Below the pieces are notes generated by a model, which saw nothing but the letters and a program-made list of their open reading frames with translations, had not been told where the DNA came from and did no database searches. From NCBI GenBank assembly GCA_014904845.1, contig MU119377.1, forward strand, positions 52,562 to 116,561: 64,000 nt of DNA, in the 5' to 3' direction. A program made the position numbers and the translations under genes. Origin of the DNA: Acephala macrosclerotiorum. Taxonomy: Eukaryota > Ascomycota > Leotiomycetes > Helotiales > Mollisiaceae. This document shows positions 37,737-51,440 of the stretch, piece by piece; the first letter of the stretch is position 1; the number at the start of each line of letters is the position of its first letter.

Positions 37737-38200
37737 AATATTTAAATAATTTTATAATATCGATTTTTAAAATTGTATTAATATAAATTTTTAAATTTTA
37801 ATTTAAATTTTAATTTATTTTTTTAATATTGTATTTCGTTTACAATTTTAAGATTTTTTTTAATAATATAATAAAACGTAATTTAAATAAATTTAAAAAA
37901 CGAAAAAAATTTAATTGTTTTTTTTTTAATTAATAATTTTATTAATATTTTTTTTATTCGTTTTTATATAATTTTTATTTATAATTAATAAATATTATAA
38001 TATATATATTGTAAAACGTATTATATATTTAAATCGATTTACGTAATATTCGCTTTTTATAAAAAATATTAATAAATTTTTTTTTTCTCGTATTTAAAAT
38101 CTTTTTTTGAATTTTAATCGAGTCTAGTAACGAAGAACGATCTTTATTGTCTTTTAAAATAAATTTTTTAAAGCTTTTTATAATCGTAGTATTACGCGCT
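37737..38200. other. AT-rich decayed DNA, right flank of the Copia insertion
   Basis: Continuation of the block left of 31413. The composition changes gradually to normal between about 38100 and 38300, inside the minus-strand ORF that ends at 38029. Confidence 0.55.
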
Positions 38201-38403
38201 TTTTTTAAGTATTTATCTAGTACGACAGTAATCAAACGTTTTCTAGACGTTTGACGTTTCGTAGAAAGCGATGCTTTCTCGGTTTGTTCGAGTTCGGCAT
38301 TATACCACTCTAAAGCGCCCATCCACTCTATCATGTTGAGAATGATTACCTTTTTGGAACGAGTGTGGCCCGCTTCTAGCATGCTGATCCACAACCGGGT
38401 CAC
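38029..38403 (-). pseudogene. Unidentified ORF fragment crossing the GC/AT boundary
   Basis: A 124-codon minus frame. The first half has ordinary composition (SMLEAGHTRSKK, then NMIEWMGALEWYNAELEQTE). The second half becomes Lys- and Ile-rich (KKILNTRKKKFINIF) as the DNA turns AT-rich. The first codon is GTG and a TGA sits just upstream, so there is no credible start. I do not recognise the family. A basic, coiled-coil-like C-terminal region, perhaps of a transposon Gag or other element protein, is one possibility. The gradient suggests RIP spreading into, or fading across, a once normal gene. Confidence 0.4.
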
Positions 38404-38851
38404 TTTCCTAGGTCATCGGCCTACTACCATGTCAGATACCGATCTTGACAAGGAGCGGGTATACGTTGCTTATCGCGAAATTTTTAAAGACACACTCGCA
38501 AAGCTAAGGAAACGGCGTAAGATCCGCAATGTAGTAGAGAAGCACAAAGATCACCTCCATCATAAGAAACTCATCGATTCAATGGATACGGAGAAGACTT
38601 GCAGGATTTTGAGGGCTCTTCTAGTCGCACATTTGTTCGAATCAAAGTCAATAGCAGAGGCTACTTTCCCAACGCTCTTCTCAACCGGAGAGTTTGGAAC
38701 TGACGGCCAGGAGGACATCTTCTGTGTAACGCGAAGCATAAAAACAAATTCAGCAACCAACCAAAAGAGCCCAATCCACGGGATTATCAGGATTCTGGCA
38801 TATTCAGAGCTCTTCCATCAGGGTTCGGGCCGCAGGACTCGTATCAAATGA
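38333..38851 (+). CDS. Hypothetical protein, 172 codons (possibly 140 from the inner ATG at 38429)
   Basis: An ATG-started + frame in normal-composition DNA. From the inner Met it runs MSDTDLDKERVYVAYREIF, then a basic helix-like stretch (LRKRRKIRNVVEKHKDHLHH) and a mixed C-terminal part. No domain recognised. It overlaps the minus ORF at 38029-38403 by 71 bp, so both cannot be real over that stretch. No introns were evident. Its reality as a gene is uncertain; it may be a fragment of a longer broken gene. Confidence 0.3.
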   Translation: MLRMITFLERVWPASSMLIHNRVTFLGHRPTTMSDTDLDKERVYVAYREIFKDTLAKLRKRRKIRNVVEKHKDHLHHKKLIDSMDTEKTCRILRALLVAHLFESKSIAEATFPTLFSTGEFGTDGQEDIFCVTRSIKTNSATNQKSPIHGIIRILAYSELFHQGSGRRTRIK

Positions 38852-38925
38852 AGCAAACACCTCCTTCGACGGGTATTCGCATAGATGTCTCCTGGGCTGG
38901 GTTGGGGACCAGAAAGCGCCTCGGT

Positions 38926-39411
38926 TTAATGATCGTCATCGTCTTCAGGTTCTGATTCCGAGTCAGAGATGACTATAAGCTCGAGAGGCTGGGCAGAGAT
39001 CGACAGAGACGACTTTCCAGCCGATGCTCGAACTAGCTTTCTAGGACGTTAGCCCTGTACTCCACCTCCCATGTCTTGTGCCCGCGTTCTCTTCAAGACA
39101 TTGCGAGACCTCGCAACATGAGCTGCGACCCGCGGTCCGGATCCGGTCCTTGAGCACCCCCTTTGTCCCTGTTTCCCAGCAGACCCAGCAGCTGTTGATA
39201 CCTCATCTTGCATACCCGCAACACCCTGTATGCTCTGAATGCTGCGGCCACCTTCTTTCCCGGAAGGAGCAGCCCTTTGGGCATCGGGAGCATTGAGATG
39301 TGCGTCCGCCGAGAGAGGCTCGTCTCGCAGGACTTGGGCTGTGTTCGTACGATTTGGGGCTCGAGATTTTTCGAGGGAAAGTGGTTGAGACGAAGCTGTG
39401 GATTCATACAT
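38926..39411 (-). pseudogene. Unidentified Ala/Ser/Arg-rich protein remnant with acidic C-terminus
   Basis: A minus frame beginning MYESTASSQPLSLEKS runs to a TAA at 39049-39051, then continues in the same frame for 41 codons to the stop at 38926. That ending has an acidic tail reading ELIVISDSESEPEDDDDH. The internal TAA could be a mutated CAA. The low-complexity, charged ending is typical of nuclear or transposon-associated proteins, but I recognise no domain. The first few codons overlap the NADPH oxidase fragment on the other strand, so the start is probably artificial. Confidence 0.3.
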
Positions 39412-39720
39412 ACCTGACGCAGAGGATCGACATCGACACTGCAGAACATCGTGCTGAACAGTGTCGGAGCCGCAGTTGACCCTCTCACGGAGCTGAAATC
39501 AAGGACGAACTTTGGGCGCCCTGACTTCCCGAAGTTGCTCACGGAGATGCGGGAAGGGATCTTGGACCGAACGTGCTTGCCTGGGCTTGAAGGGAATATA
39601 ACGACTAACGTCGGAGTGTACTTCTGTGGCCCTAACGTAGCTGCTAAGAGCATTAAAGAAGCGTGTAAAAGGTCGACAGTACCGGAAGTCCAGTTTTCCT
39701 TCTGGAAGGAACATTTCTAG
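39393..39720 (+). pseudogene. 3' end of an NADPH oxidase (Nox) gene, frameshifted fragment
   Basis: The last 89 codons (39451-39720) contain TNFGRPDFPKLLTEMREGIL, then NVGVYFCGPN and the terminal SFWKEHF. These are hallmarks of the NADPH-binding C-terminus of fungal Nox enzymes, including the CGP motif and the aromatic end. Just upstream, IHTYLTQRIDIDTA lies in another frame (39402-39443), then QNIVLNSVGA resumes (from 39442), so about 2 nt were lost near 39441. Upstream of about 39390 the similarity ends: no FAD site, haem-binding membrane helices or start. Intact enzymes are membrane superoxide producers of about 550 residues. Unlike the GT32 remnant, it shows no RIP-type stops. It is probably a displaced duplicate of a gene end. 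Confidence 0.75.
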
Positions 39721-40960
39721 GTCGGGTTTGGGGAGCCCGTAGCAGGACCTAGGAATTCTGTTGAATAGACTATTCACTCGAGGATCGAGGCTGCTTTAGT
39801 GCAATCGAATTTCGATGAATGGTGAATGAATGAAGGCGTGTTGGCATGAAGGAAATGGAAGTGGATACTGGCAAGGCTCAGCTCCTCAGGATTGCCTCTT
39901 GTGGCACATCATTCGGCTCAGCCTAGCGCCTTGACCCAGGGCCGAATGAGTGAAACACAGAATGGGTTGGCAGAGCATAATACGGTTGGGTGGTGAGGAT
40001 GGATGGGAAAGTTGTCACAGTCGCAGCAAGAGCAGATCAGTGGACAATTGCAAGGGGGGAGCGTGCAGTTGTGGTGCAGAAGCAGCGGGGGAAAGGGAGA
40101 GCGAGAAGGAACAGTGGAGGGAGGATATGGAATGACAATTACTTTAATCCGCGCTGACTTCAGCAGAAGGAAGATCTTGGAATCTGAGGGTGATATAATG
40201 TTCGCCATAGAAGCTTATCAAGCAGTCATCCATCATAGGATGGCTTTCTGATCCCCGATCCAACGTCTTGGAGCGAAAAATATGTAAATATTGGTGCCAA
40301 AGATTTGTTCTTATCAACTGAGGAGCTAGGTCGGCGATTACACATCACGCTCCACAGCGTCAATCCCACTAACTGGCGGTAACTACGATTCTGCTTCTAC
40401 AGCATCTTCCTCCTCCTATGGCAGGGAGCTCCACAGATCTAACAGCGAGCACACAACTGCCTCCTATATCCCTCTCTATATATTCTGGTCTCTTCATTTC
40501 TGGGACCCTGCTTTTGAAGATGCGTAGACGGGTGATCGTAGACCGACTCAGATAAAGACCAGTCCATTGCTCCTGCCGCGTTCCGCGGACTCTATGGTTC
40601 GGAAGATGGTTTGACGCTCGTGAAGTGGATGTGGTGGCGAATTATTTCGAATTACTATCTTGAGATGCGAATGTGAAGACAGCAGGGACTGTGGCGTTGT
40701 AATTGGTGTAGGAAGTTGATGATATCGCGGTGTTGAATCGTTAGTAAAGCTGTGAAGGTGGTAGAAGACATGCAAGGTCGGTCGTCGCTCAGGCCTGACG
40801 ATTGCTGAGGGGTAAAAGTCGTCCCCGGCACGTGATGTTCTCCGAAGGGCTGCATTTCCGCAACAGTTCATTGGCCCCGTTGCGCGTGCATGAAGACTGA
40901 ATAGTGGGACGCCCCTCGTATCTCGCGTTGTGCCGTGCCTTTAACGAGTTGAATTTTGAA
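39721..40960. other. Normal-composition DNA without a supported gene
   Basis: About 1.2 kb, possibly the 3' flank that travelled with the Nox fragment. It has a purine-rich tract at about 40050-40125 and a CT-rich TATATATTC stretch near 40476 that resembles promoter sequence. Frames of 60-107 codons exist on both strands (for example 39918-40208 minus, 40548-40871 minus), but none shows a domain or consistent coding character. Composition collapses to AT-rich after about 40950. Confidence 0.45.
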
Positions 40961-41630
40961 ACAATATAAAACTTTTGATTTCTATTTATTTGTAACTATT
41001 TTTTTTACGCGTTTTTTTTTTTTTTTTTAGAATTTTTAGTATTATATTTTTAATTTTAAATATTATTATAATAATAAAAAAATCGATAATAAAATAATTA
41101 ATAATAAAAATATTAAATAAATAAATTGAATACTAAAAATACAAATTAATATAGAGATTGAAATAAAGAAAGATTTTTTAAATTATAAGAATTTAATTTT
41201 ATTTTAATAAAAATTTTAAGAATTTAAATAAAAATAAAACGATTTTATAAAATTTATAAAATAAAAAAAAAATAAAAAATAAAAAAAATATATAATTTCT
41301 TTTTAAATTATTTATTTTTTATTTTTTTTATTTATTTTTTATATTTTTTATTATTTTCTCTTTTAAAATATTTTTTTTTTTAATTAATAATTTATTTTTT
41401 TATTTTATATTAATTATATATATATATGTAAATATATATTTATTTTAATTTTATATAAAAAAAAAAAAAATTTAAAAATTAAAATAAATAAATTAAAAAA
41501 AGATTTTATAATTTAAAAAAAAAACTAAAAATAAAATAATTTATTTTTAAAGAAAATATATTATATTTTAATAATACTCGTAATATTAATTTTATTTTTT
41601 TAAAATAATTATTTTTTTTTTGTTTTTAAA

Positions 41631-41694
41631 ATTCGAATAAAAAATAAATTCGAATAAAAAGCAAATTCGAATGAAAAATAAATTCGAATGTAAA
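41631..41694. repeat. Four imperfect tandem units of about 17 bp (AATTCGAATAAAAA type)
   Basis: ATTCGAAT recurs four times at 16-18 bp spacing, with the CpG conserved in each unit and the A/T filler varying. Short minisatellite inside AT-rich DNA. Confidence 0.6.
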
Positions 41695-42949
41695 ACGATT
41701 AACGCAAATGAGATTTTTAAATAAATACAAATCAATATATATAATTAAAATATAAAACTTATAAAAGTTATAAAAATTAAAATTAAAAATAAATAAATAA
41801 AAAATTTAAATTTAAATTTTTATTTAAAAATAAAAATTTGAGATTTTTGCGATTATAAAAAAAATTTTAAACAATAAACGAGATTTATTTAAAATAAAAA
41901 AAAGTTTTTAAATCGTAAATTTTAATAAAAAAAATAATAGTATTAAATATTAATAATAAAAAAAAAAATAAAAAAAAATAATATATTTTTTATTTTTTAA
42001 ATTTTCGATTCAATTATTAAATTTTATTAAATCGATAATAATACATCGAATAAATTTTCAAAAAAATTATTTTTATTACAATTAAAAATAAATTTAATTA
42101 TAAAAATTCAATGCAAATATAAATAATATATACGTTAATATAAAAAAAGTTTAAAATAATTTGTTTTAAATTAAAAATTAAAAATTAAATTTAATTTAAA
42201 TTTAGTTTAATTTTAATTTAATTTTAATTTTAAACGAAATTTTTTTTAAATCAAAATTTATTTACGATTTAAATATTATATTAAAAAACAAAAATAAAAA
42301 TATTACAAATATATAATAAATATAATAATAAAAAAATATATAAAAAAAAGATTATTAAATTTATTTAATTATTTATTTTTTAAAAATAATTTTTTTTTTA
42401 TATTTATAAAAAATATTTAATAATAATTTTTTTTTTTTTTTTCAAATATTTAAAGTAAACGTATTAAATAAATTTTAATTATAATATTATATTATTAATA
42501 AAAAATTTTATTATTAAACGAATAAAAAAAAATTTTAATAAAAATATTTAATAAAAAAAATTTATAATTTTTACGTTTATTAAATATTTAAAATATTATT
42601 TCAAATTTTTTATATTTTTTTTTTTTTAAATAAATTAAATTTTAAAATATATTAATAAAAATATAAAAAAATAATAAAAAAATAAATATAATATATTTAC
42701 GAGAATACGATTATTAATTTGTTTAAAATAAATATATTTATTAATCTATTTATTAATAATAATAAAATAGATTATTATATATTTTAAATTTTAAATCGTT
42801 TTTAATTATCGAAAAATAATTTAATAAATAATTAATAAAATTGAAAAAGAAAAATATAAACAATTAATAAAATGAATATTTTAAATTATTAAAATCGTTA
42901 AAAGTTATTAATTTATTAAAAATCGATATAAATTATAAATATATTAATA

Positions 42950-43480
42950 CGTTTTATAATAAAAATAAAAATAATTTTATTTTTTAATAATTTAATATAA
43001 ATTGAATTTAAAAAAAATTAAAATATATTATAAATATATTAATATATTTTAAAGTAAAAATAAAATTATATTTTTTAATAATTTAAAAATAATTGTAAAT
43101 ATTATTATTAATAATCGTAAAATCGAAAATTGAAAATAATTAAAAATTAATTTTTTTATTTAATAAAATTCAAAAATAATTAAATTTTAATTTTTTTATT
43201 TAATAAAATTCGAAAAAATTTAAAAATTATTAAATATTAATTATTTTATTCGATGAAAATAATTATTAAATTTGATTAATTAATTTAAAAATAAAAAATA
43301 ATTTTAATATAAAAATAAATAAATAATTAAATTCGATTAATATATTTTAAAATAAAAATAAAAAACTATTTTTTAATAATTTAAAAATAAAATAATTGAA
43401 ATTTAAAAAAACAATTAATTACAATTAATATATTTTAAAAATAAAAATAAAAATATTTTTTTTAATAATTTGAAAATAAA
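42950..43480. repeat. Degraded array of about 90-100 bp units
   Basis: A block resembling AATATATTTTAAAATAAAAA followed by TTTTTTAATAATTTAAAAAT recurs near 42950, 43040, 43340 and 43430. The clearest spacings are about 90 bp. Within it (43150-43275) a shorter unit of about 43 bp (TTTATTTAATAAAATTC) repeats three times. In such AT-rich DNA, chance similarity must be allowed for. Confidence 0.4.
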
Positions 43481-46400
43481 ATACTCGAAATATTAAAAAA
43501 TAAAAAATTGAAAATTCGAAAATAATTAATTATTAATTTTTTTAAATAATAAAAATATTTTTATTTTATAATTTTTATATATTTATTTTTTATTAATTTA
43601 ATATTACGATTGTATTATAAATCGAAGTTTTTATAATAATAAAATAAATAATAATATAAAAATAATATTAATAATAATTAAATATTAATTTTTAAATTTA
43701 AAATAAAATTATTTTATTATAATAATAATAAAAAAAAAATTATAAATTAATTAATTTGTTTTATAATAAGAATAAAAATATATTTATTAATAATATTCAA
43801 AAATCGAAAATTGATTTTATTTTTATTTCGATTTTATAATTAGTAAATAAAAATAATAATTAATAATAAAATTATTTCGTTGTAATAATAATAATAAAAA
43901 AAAAATTTATATTAATAAAAACAATAAAATATAATTTATATTAAAAATAAAATAAAAAAATAAAAAGATTATAATAATAATATAATTTATAAAAAAAAAT
44001 TTAAAATTATTAAAAAATATTTATTAATGTAAAATAATTATATAAATATTATAATTAAAATTTAATATAAAAATTAATTATTAAAACGTTAATATTAATA
44101 AATTTATTATTATAAAATAAATAAAAAAATAAAAAAATAAAAAGTAAAATAAAAATATATATATTTAATAAAAATATAATAAATTATTATATATTTTTTC
44201 GTTATAAATAAAAAAACAAATTTATTTAATAAATTTAAAAATATAATTTTTTCAAACGATTATTTCGATTTCGATTTTAAGTTTTTTATATTTTAATAAT
44301 TAAATATTTGAAAAAGATTAAAAATTATAATATTAATATTAAAAAAAAAAATTATTAAATTTTTTTAATAAAACGATATATAAAATTCGAAGTATTTTAT
44401 TATTTAAATATATTTGTTTAATTTTTTTTATTTTTTGATTATATTAATTAAATTTAATTTTTTGAATAAAATCGTTTTACTTTTTTATTATTATTTTCTT
44501 TTTTTTATTATATTTTATTTTTACGATTTTTACGATTTTAATAATTTTAAAACAATATATTAATTAAATAAAAATTTAATCGTTATTATTTATAATTGAA
44601 ATATAATATATTAAATCATATTTAAATTATACGCGATTTTATAATTAAAGATTTTAAATTAATTAATTTTTTTTATATAATAATACAATTAAATTAAATT
44701 GTTATTTACATTTATATTTGTTTTTTTGTTTTGTTTTTATTCGATAAAAATTTATTTATTATATTTAATTTTATAAAAATTATTATATTAAACTTTTTTA
44801 CGTAAAATTAAAAAAATTATTAAATACAAATAATAAATAATAATATTTATTAAATTATAATATAAATATTCGTAAAATAAAAATTAATTTTTATTAAATT
44901 ATAAAAAAAAAGATTTTTTAAAAAAAATTTTTAATTTATTCAAATGAAAAATTATAAATTAATTTTTTCAAATATTTTATTATAATTAATTTTTAATTAT
45001 ATTTTCAATTTTTAATTTTTTTTTAATTAATTTATTAAATTTACAAATTTTAATATATATTTTAATTATTATTTTTATATTTTTTATAAATTCTATATAT
45101 AATAAAATAAATATTTTATTTTATTTTTTTACAATATTATAATAATTTTATAATAAAAAAAAAATTAATTATTTTTTATATTTTTAATTTATTTTATTTA
45201 ATTTAATATTATATCGAAAAAAATGTTTATATTTAAAATTTTTATATAAATTATTAATTAAAACTCGTTATTATAAATTTATTTAAATTTATTTTAATAA
45301 TAAATTTTAATAATATAATAAACTTTTTATTATTATTATTTTTATTTTCAATTTTCAAAATTACTTTTTTTAATTTATAAAATTTAAAAATTATAAAAAA
45401 TATTATAAATATAAAAATTATTTATTTTTTGAAATTTTTTTTATTAAATTTTATATATTTTATAATTTATTACAATATAAATTTTAATTTATTTTTTTAA
45501 TAATTTATTATTAATTATATTTTTTATTTAAATTCTTTTATTAATTTATTATAAAATATAAAATATTAAAATTAATAAATTATATTATAAATTTATTATT
45601 AATAAAATAAATTTAAATATTATTTAATCGATTATAAATATTCGATAAATTTTTAAAAAAAGTAAATTAAAAAAAGTAATATATAATCTCGAGTATATTT
45701 TATTAAAATAAAATTTATAAAAAAAATTATTATAAATTCGAAAAATAAAAATTCGAAATAAAAAATAAATTTAATTTAAAAATAATAATTTAAAATAATT
45801 AAAAATTGAAATAATATAAAAATAAAAATATAATATTTCGAATTAAAAATTAAATATATTTATATATTTATTTTTAAAAACTCGTTTTTTATTATTTTAA
45901 TTTAATATTTTATTATATTAATTATTAAAAAATATAAACGTATTTTAAAAACTAATAATTAAAAATTCGATTTATAAATTATATTAATTATTATAATTTC
46001 TTTTTATAAGTATAAATCTTTTAAATTTATTAAACGATTAAATTAAATATTTAAAAATATTATTAATACGTTTAAAAAAAATAAAATTGATTTTTAAATT
46101 ATTTATTAAATAATTTTATAATTTATAATTTATAATAATAAAAATTAAAATTTTAAAAATTTGAATTTTTATAATTTTAATTTTAATATTTGTATTTATA
46201 TTATAAATTACAAATATAAATTTGTAAAAAAAAAAAAAATTATAAATTTATAACGAATTTTAAATAAATTAAATTATATTTTTATTTAAAATTAATAAAT
46301 AAATAAATAAAAAATTTAAAAATAAAAATAAAAATATTATTAATTTAAAATATATTTATTAGAATTTATTAAATTAATATATTGTAAAAAGTTTTTAATA

Positions 46401-49400
46401 TAAAATATTTATTAATTGAATTTAATATAAAATTAATAATTTTTTTAATTTTTTTATTTATAAATTTTATTGAAATTCTAATATTAATAAATAATATAAA
46501 TAATATTTTTTTAATAAAAAAATAAAAATTTATTTTTTTAAATTTATTTTTATTTTTATAAATAAATATAAAAATTATCAAAATATAATTTTTATTAAAA
46601 AATTTAAAAAATTTATTATATTTTATAATAAAAATTTAAAATTTTTATTTGTATTTTTTTATAAAAATTATAATATTTTAAAATCGCAAAATAATAATAT
46701 TTTTAATAATACTTTTAAAATTAAATATTTTTTATAAAAATTTATTTTTATTTTTTTAATTAAAATTAAAATTCGATATAAATAATAAAATAATATTTGA
46801 TTTATTATATTAATTTTATTAATAATAATAATTGTAATTATACGAAATTTAATTTTAATAATTTTTATTATTATTTTTTAAATAATATATATTTATATTT
46901 AAAAATTTTAATATATATAATAATTAAATTTATTAATACGAAAATAAAAATTTTATATTAATATTTTAAAATATTTATTTTTAATAAAATCTTTTTAATA
47001 ATTAACGTTTTTTTAATTTTATTTCATTTTTTTATATAAATAAAAAATTATTTATTAATATTTTTAATATATTTGAAATTATAATTAATATTTTATTTAA
47101 TATTAAAAACGCGATAAAATAAATTAAAAATAATAAAAATTTATTTTTCGTTTAATTAATAAATTTTTAAAATCAATTTTTAAAAATATTTTATTATAAA
47201 TATTAAAAAATATTTTAATTTTATATTAGAGAAATCTTTTTAATTAATAAATATAATTTCGATATATAATTTAAAAATGTTTTTTACGTTTAATAAAAAT
47301 TAATTATTATTAAATAAAAATGTGAATTTCAAATTTTTATTATTTTAAAAATTGTTATTATTTAAAATAAAAAACGTTTAAATTTTTATTTTATTATAAT
47401 ATTCAAATTAAAATTTTTATTTAATTATATAAATATAATTTTAAATTTCGTCGATTTTATTACGTAATAAAAAAATACTAAGAATTAAATTTATAGTATT
47501 TAAATTCAAATTAATTTTTTTTTTAAAAATAAATTATATTATTATTAAACGTTTAAAGTATTTTAAAAATTATTAAAAATTAAAATATAAATTCGAAAAA
47601 ATCGCGTTTTACGTTTTTTAAAAAAACAATCGTAATTATTTATTAAAGATTTAATAATATTATTTAAAATTACAATTTTTTTTTATTAATTAATTTTAAA
47701 ATTACGTATTACGCGATTTTTATTAATTTTTTTTTAAATTTGTATAAATATTAAAAATTTTTAATTAAAATTTAAATATATATTAAAAAAATTAATAATA
47801 TTTAATTTTAAATATTAAAATTAATATTTTTAAATTTTGAATATTTAATAATATTCAAAATATATTAAATAAAAAAATTTTGAAATTAGTTTTAAAAAAT
47901 ATTTATATATATTATTTTTTATTTTTATAATATTTATAACGAATTTTTAATTTTTTTGATTTTTAATATCGAATAAAAAATTATAAATTGTAAAAATATA
48001 TAATTTGTTATTTATAGTTTTATTAATAAATTTAAATATTTATTATTATTTTTATATTTAAATATTTAAATAATTTGAATTAAAAAAATTAAAATTTTTT
48101 AAATTAATTCGTTTTATTATATTAATTTTAATTTAATAAAAATATTCGTATAAAAAAAATTTTACAATTTTAATTTTTTGTATTTATAGTAATTATATAT
48201 ATCGATTTTATAAATTTTCGTATTAAATAATATAAACTTTTGAATTATATTATTTATTAAAAAAAAGTTTTAAATTTCGTTAAAATTTTAATTTATAAAT
48301 TTTATTATATTTATTAAATTATTCGTAGTAATAAAAAGTTTTATAATAATATTTTTAATATATATTCGAATTTAATAAAATTATAAAAATCGAAATCTCG
48401 TATTAAATATATAAAATACAAATTATTGTAAAAAATAATTATATATTATAATAATTTTAATTTTTTTTTTTTCGTTGAAATTTATTATAAATTTTTATTA
48501 TAAAATTATTCGTTTAAATATTTTTTATTTGCAAATTTTTTAAATTAAAAAAATTAATTATAATAATTTATTTTTTAATAATTATTTTAAATATAACAAT
48601 TATAAAAATTAAATAATATATTTTAATATCGTTTTTAATAAAATAATTTAATATATAATATATTTAAATTAATATTTTATTAGTTTTTTCAATAGAAAAA
48701 AATATAATATTATAATTTAATTATAAATAAATCGAAATAATATGATTATATTTATTAATATAATTATTATTTTAAAATAATATTATAATATTAATTTTTA
48801 CATTATAATAAATAATATTATTATTTAATTATTTAAAATTTTTAAATAAAATATATTTAAAAAAAATAAAATTAATAATTGAAATTAAATATTTTTTCGA
48901 ATCGTATTTCGTATAAATATTAATATAAATATATATTTAAATTTAATAATAAAAATAATTAGATTTTTATATAATTTGTTTTATAAAAATATTATTTATA
49001 TTGTTTTTATTATTTTAAAAAATATTTTTAAATAAGTATTAATATAATTTAATATCGTTTTTATTTATAATTTTAAAAATTATTAAAATTATATAATTAA
49101 TTATTTTTTTACGAAATTTTTTAAATATAAAAATATATTTAAATAAAATTTTAAAATTTGAATTATTGTTAATTTATATAAAATTGTATAAATAAAATAT
49201 ATTTTAATTATTAATTTTTATAATATTGAAATAATTAATAATATTTTTTAAAATATTTATTTTTTTAAAATTAATATATAAAAATTAAAAAAAAAAAAAT
49301 TGTATAATAATATTAAAATATTATATTATAATAATTAAATTATTTTTTACAAACGTTAATTAAATCGTATTATATTAAAATTTTATAATACACAAAAAAA

Positions 49401-51440
49401 AAATTATTTTAATAATACGAAAAATAATAAGATTTTTAATATTATTAAAATTTGATATAAATTAAAATATAAATATATTAAATCAAATAATATAATTTAT
49501 AAAAATATATTATTAAATTAATTTTTTTTAAAAGATTTTGAATTATACAATAAAATTAATTTAATATTAAATAATAATTTTCGTATATATAAATTATTAT
49601 ACGATTTTTTATTAATTATATTAAATGTAATTAAATATAAATTAATATTATTTATAATTATAATATTTATTTAATTTTATATTTAAAAAATATTACGAAT
49701 TTAAATACGATTTTTAGTAATAATTTATTATAAAAAACAAAAAACAAAAAATAATATTTTATTACGCGTTAAAAATAATAATATATAAATTAATTTGAAA
49801 ACGTAATTAAAAATACAATAATTAAATATTATATATTTATAAATTAAAAATATTATTAAATATAAAAAAAATAAAAAAATAAAATTAAATTAAAAATTGA
49901 TATTTATTATAAAAATATTAAAAATATTTTTAAATTTAAAAAAAAAATTATATTTTATAAATTATTTAAATATTTTTAAAATTATAAATCTATATATTAT
50001 ATAAAATTTAAATAAAAAAAATTTTATAAATAATTTTTTTTTTATATTATTATTAAAATTTTATAAATTTTTAAAAATAATTTAATAATTGATTTTATTT
50101 TTTATAATTATTAGTTTTAAAATATAATTATAAATATAATTTAAAGCGATAAAAATTTTTTTTATTAAAATTATACATTTTAAATATTTAAAATAATTTT
50201 AATAAAAAGTAATATTAATATTATTTATTATTGAAAAATGTAAAATAAAATTAATATTTAAATTTCGAATATATATAATATATTTATAATAAAAATTAAT
50301 AATATTATTATAAATAATATAATCGTAAAAAGTATATTAATTATTATAAAAAATTTTATTATTAAATATTTATAAATATTATATAATAATTAATTAATTA
50401 AATCTTTTAATATATTATTATAATTTTAAATATAATTTTATAAAATTATTAAAAAAATTATAAAAAAATATCAAAAATTTAAATTATTATTAATAAATAT
50501 AAAATAATTAAATTTATTTATAAATCGTTAAAAAATTTTAATTTAATACATTTTAATAAATTTAATAAAATAATAATATATTGAAATTGTATTAATTTCT
50601 TATAAAAAAAATTTATTATAATTAATTTCGTTTTTCGATTTTTCGTAAATATAATAATATCGTTTTTTTATTTTTTTAATTTTATTTTTTTAAACTTTTC
50701 AATTTTAATAAATTTATTATTCGTTCGTATTAAATTTATTTATTTTTTTATAATTTTAAAATTATATAAATAAATTTTTATTTTATTTATAATATATTTA
50801 ATTATAAAAAACTTTATATAAAAAATTATATATATTTTAATTTTATTATATTTTTTTTAATATTTTTAATAAAATTTTATTTAAATTATTTCGTATTAAA
50901 TTAAATATTTTTTTAATAATTGTATTTATATATTATTTAATTTCTAAATATAAATTTAAAATTGAATTTTTATTATATTCGAAAAATTTATAATTATTTG
51001 TATTAATTTTATAAAACGAAAAATTTTATATATATTCTTTTAAATAAATTCGTATTTTTTCATTGTAAAAATATTATTAATTTTTTTTTTTATATATTAA
51101 TTTATATATTAATTTTACTAGATTTCTTTATAATAATAAAAATTATATTGAAAATTAATTTTTAATTTTATTTAATATTTTTTTGAATTTAATTAATTAA
51201 ATTTATAATTTTTTTTTTTTTTAAATTAATATTTTTAATATAAATTTTTTAATTTTAATATTACTTATAATTTAAATCGCAAATACAATTAAATTTCTTA
51301 AAATTGATACAAAATTAAAAATATTAATAATATTAAATAGTAAAAAAATTAATAAAAATATAATAATTATAAATTAAAAAAAAAAAAAACTTAAATAAAA
51401 TAAATTAATAAAAGAATAAATACTCGTAATAATTATATAG

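Larger units (their letters stand above)
40970..51440. other. 10.4-kb AT-rich block, decayed repeats, no gene
   Basis: Around 10% G+C in hand-counted lines, with most C in CpG. Only chance frames remain (46369-46581 minus is Ile/Lys/Asn/Phe-rich). No LTR pair, no match to the Gypsy or Copia sequence here, and no recognisable protein was found by eye. The right end is sharp at about 51440, just before the receptor gene. Confidence 0.6.

Noticed and set aside
38333..38851. Idea that this ORF belongs to a Starship captain (DUF3435) or similar recombinase
   Set aside because: The basic helical stretch is only vaguely reminiscent. No catalytic Tyr/Arg pattern could be placed, and no element ends or cargo structure were seen.
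39093..39653. 186-codon minus ORF
   Set aside because: Antisense to the Nox 3' fragment, whose sense-strand similarity is clear, so this is a shadow frame.
46369..46581. 70-codon minus ORF
   Set aside because: Almost only Ile, Lys, Asn, Phe and Tyr; expected by chance in about 10% G+C DNA where stops are dense but occasionally absent.
40970..51440. Mitochondrial DNA insertion as an explanation for the AT-rich block
   Set aside because: No mitochondrial gene or long frame seen under either code, and the CpG-restricted cytosines fit RIP-type decay better.
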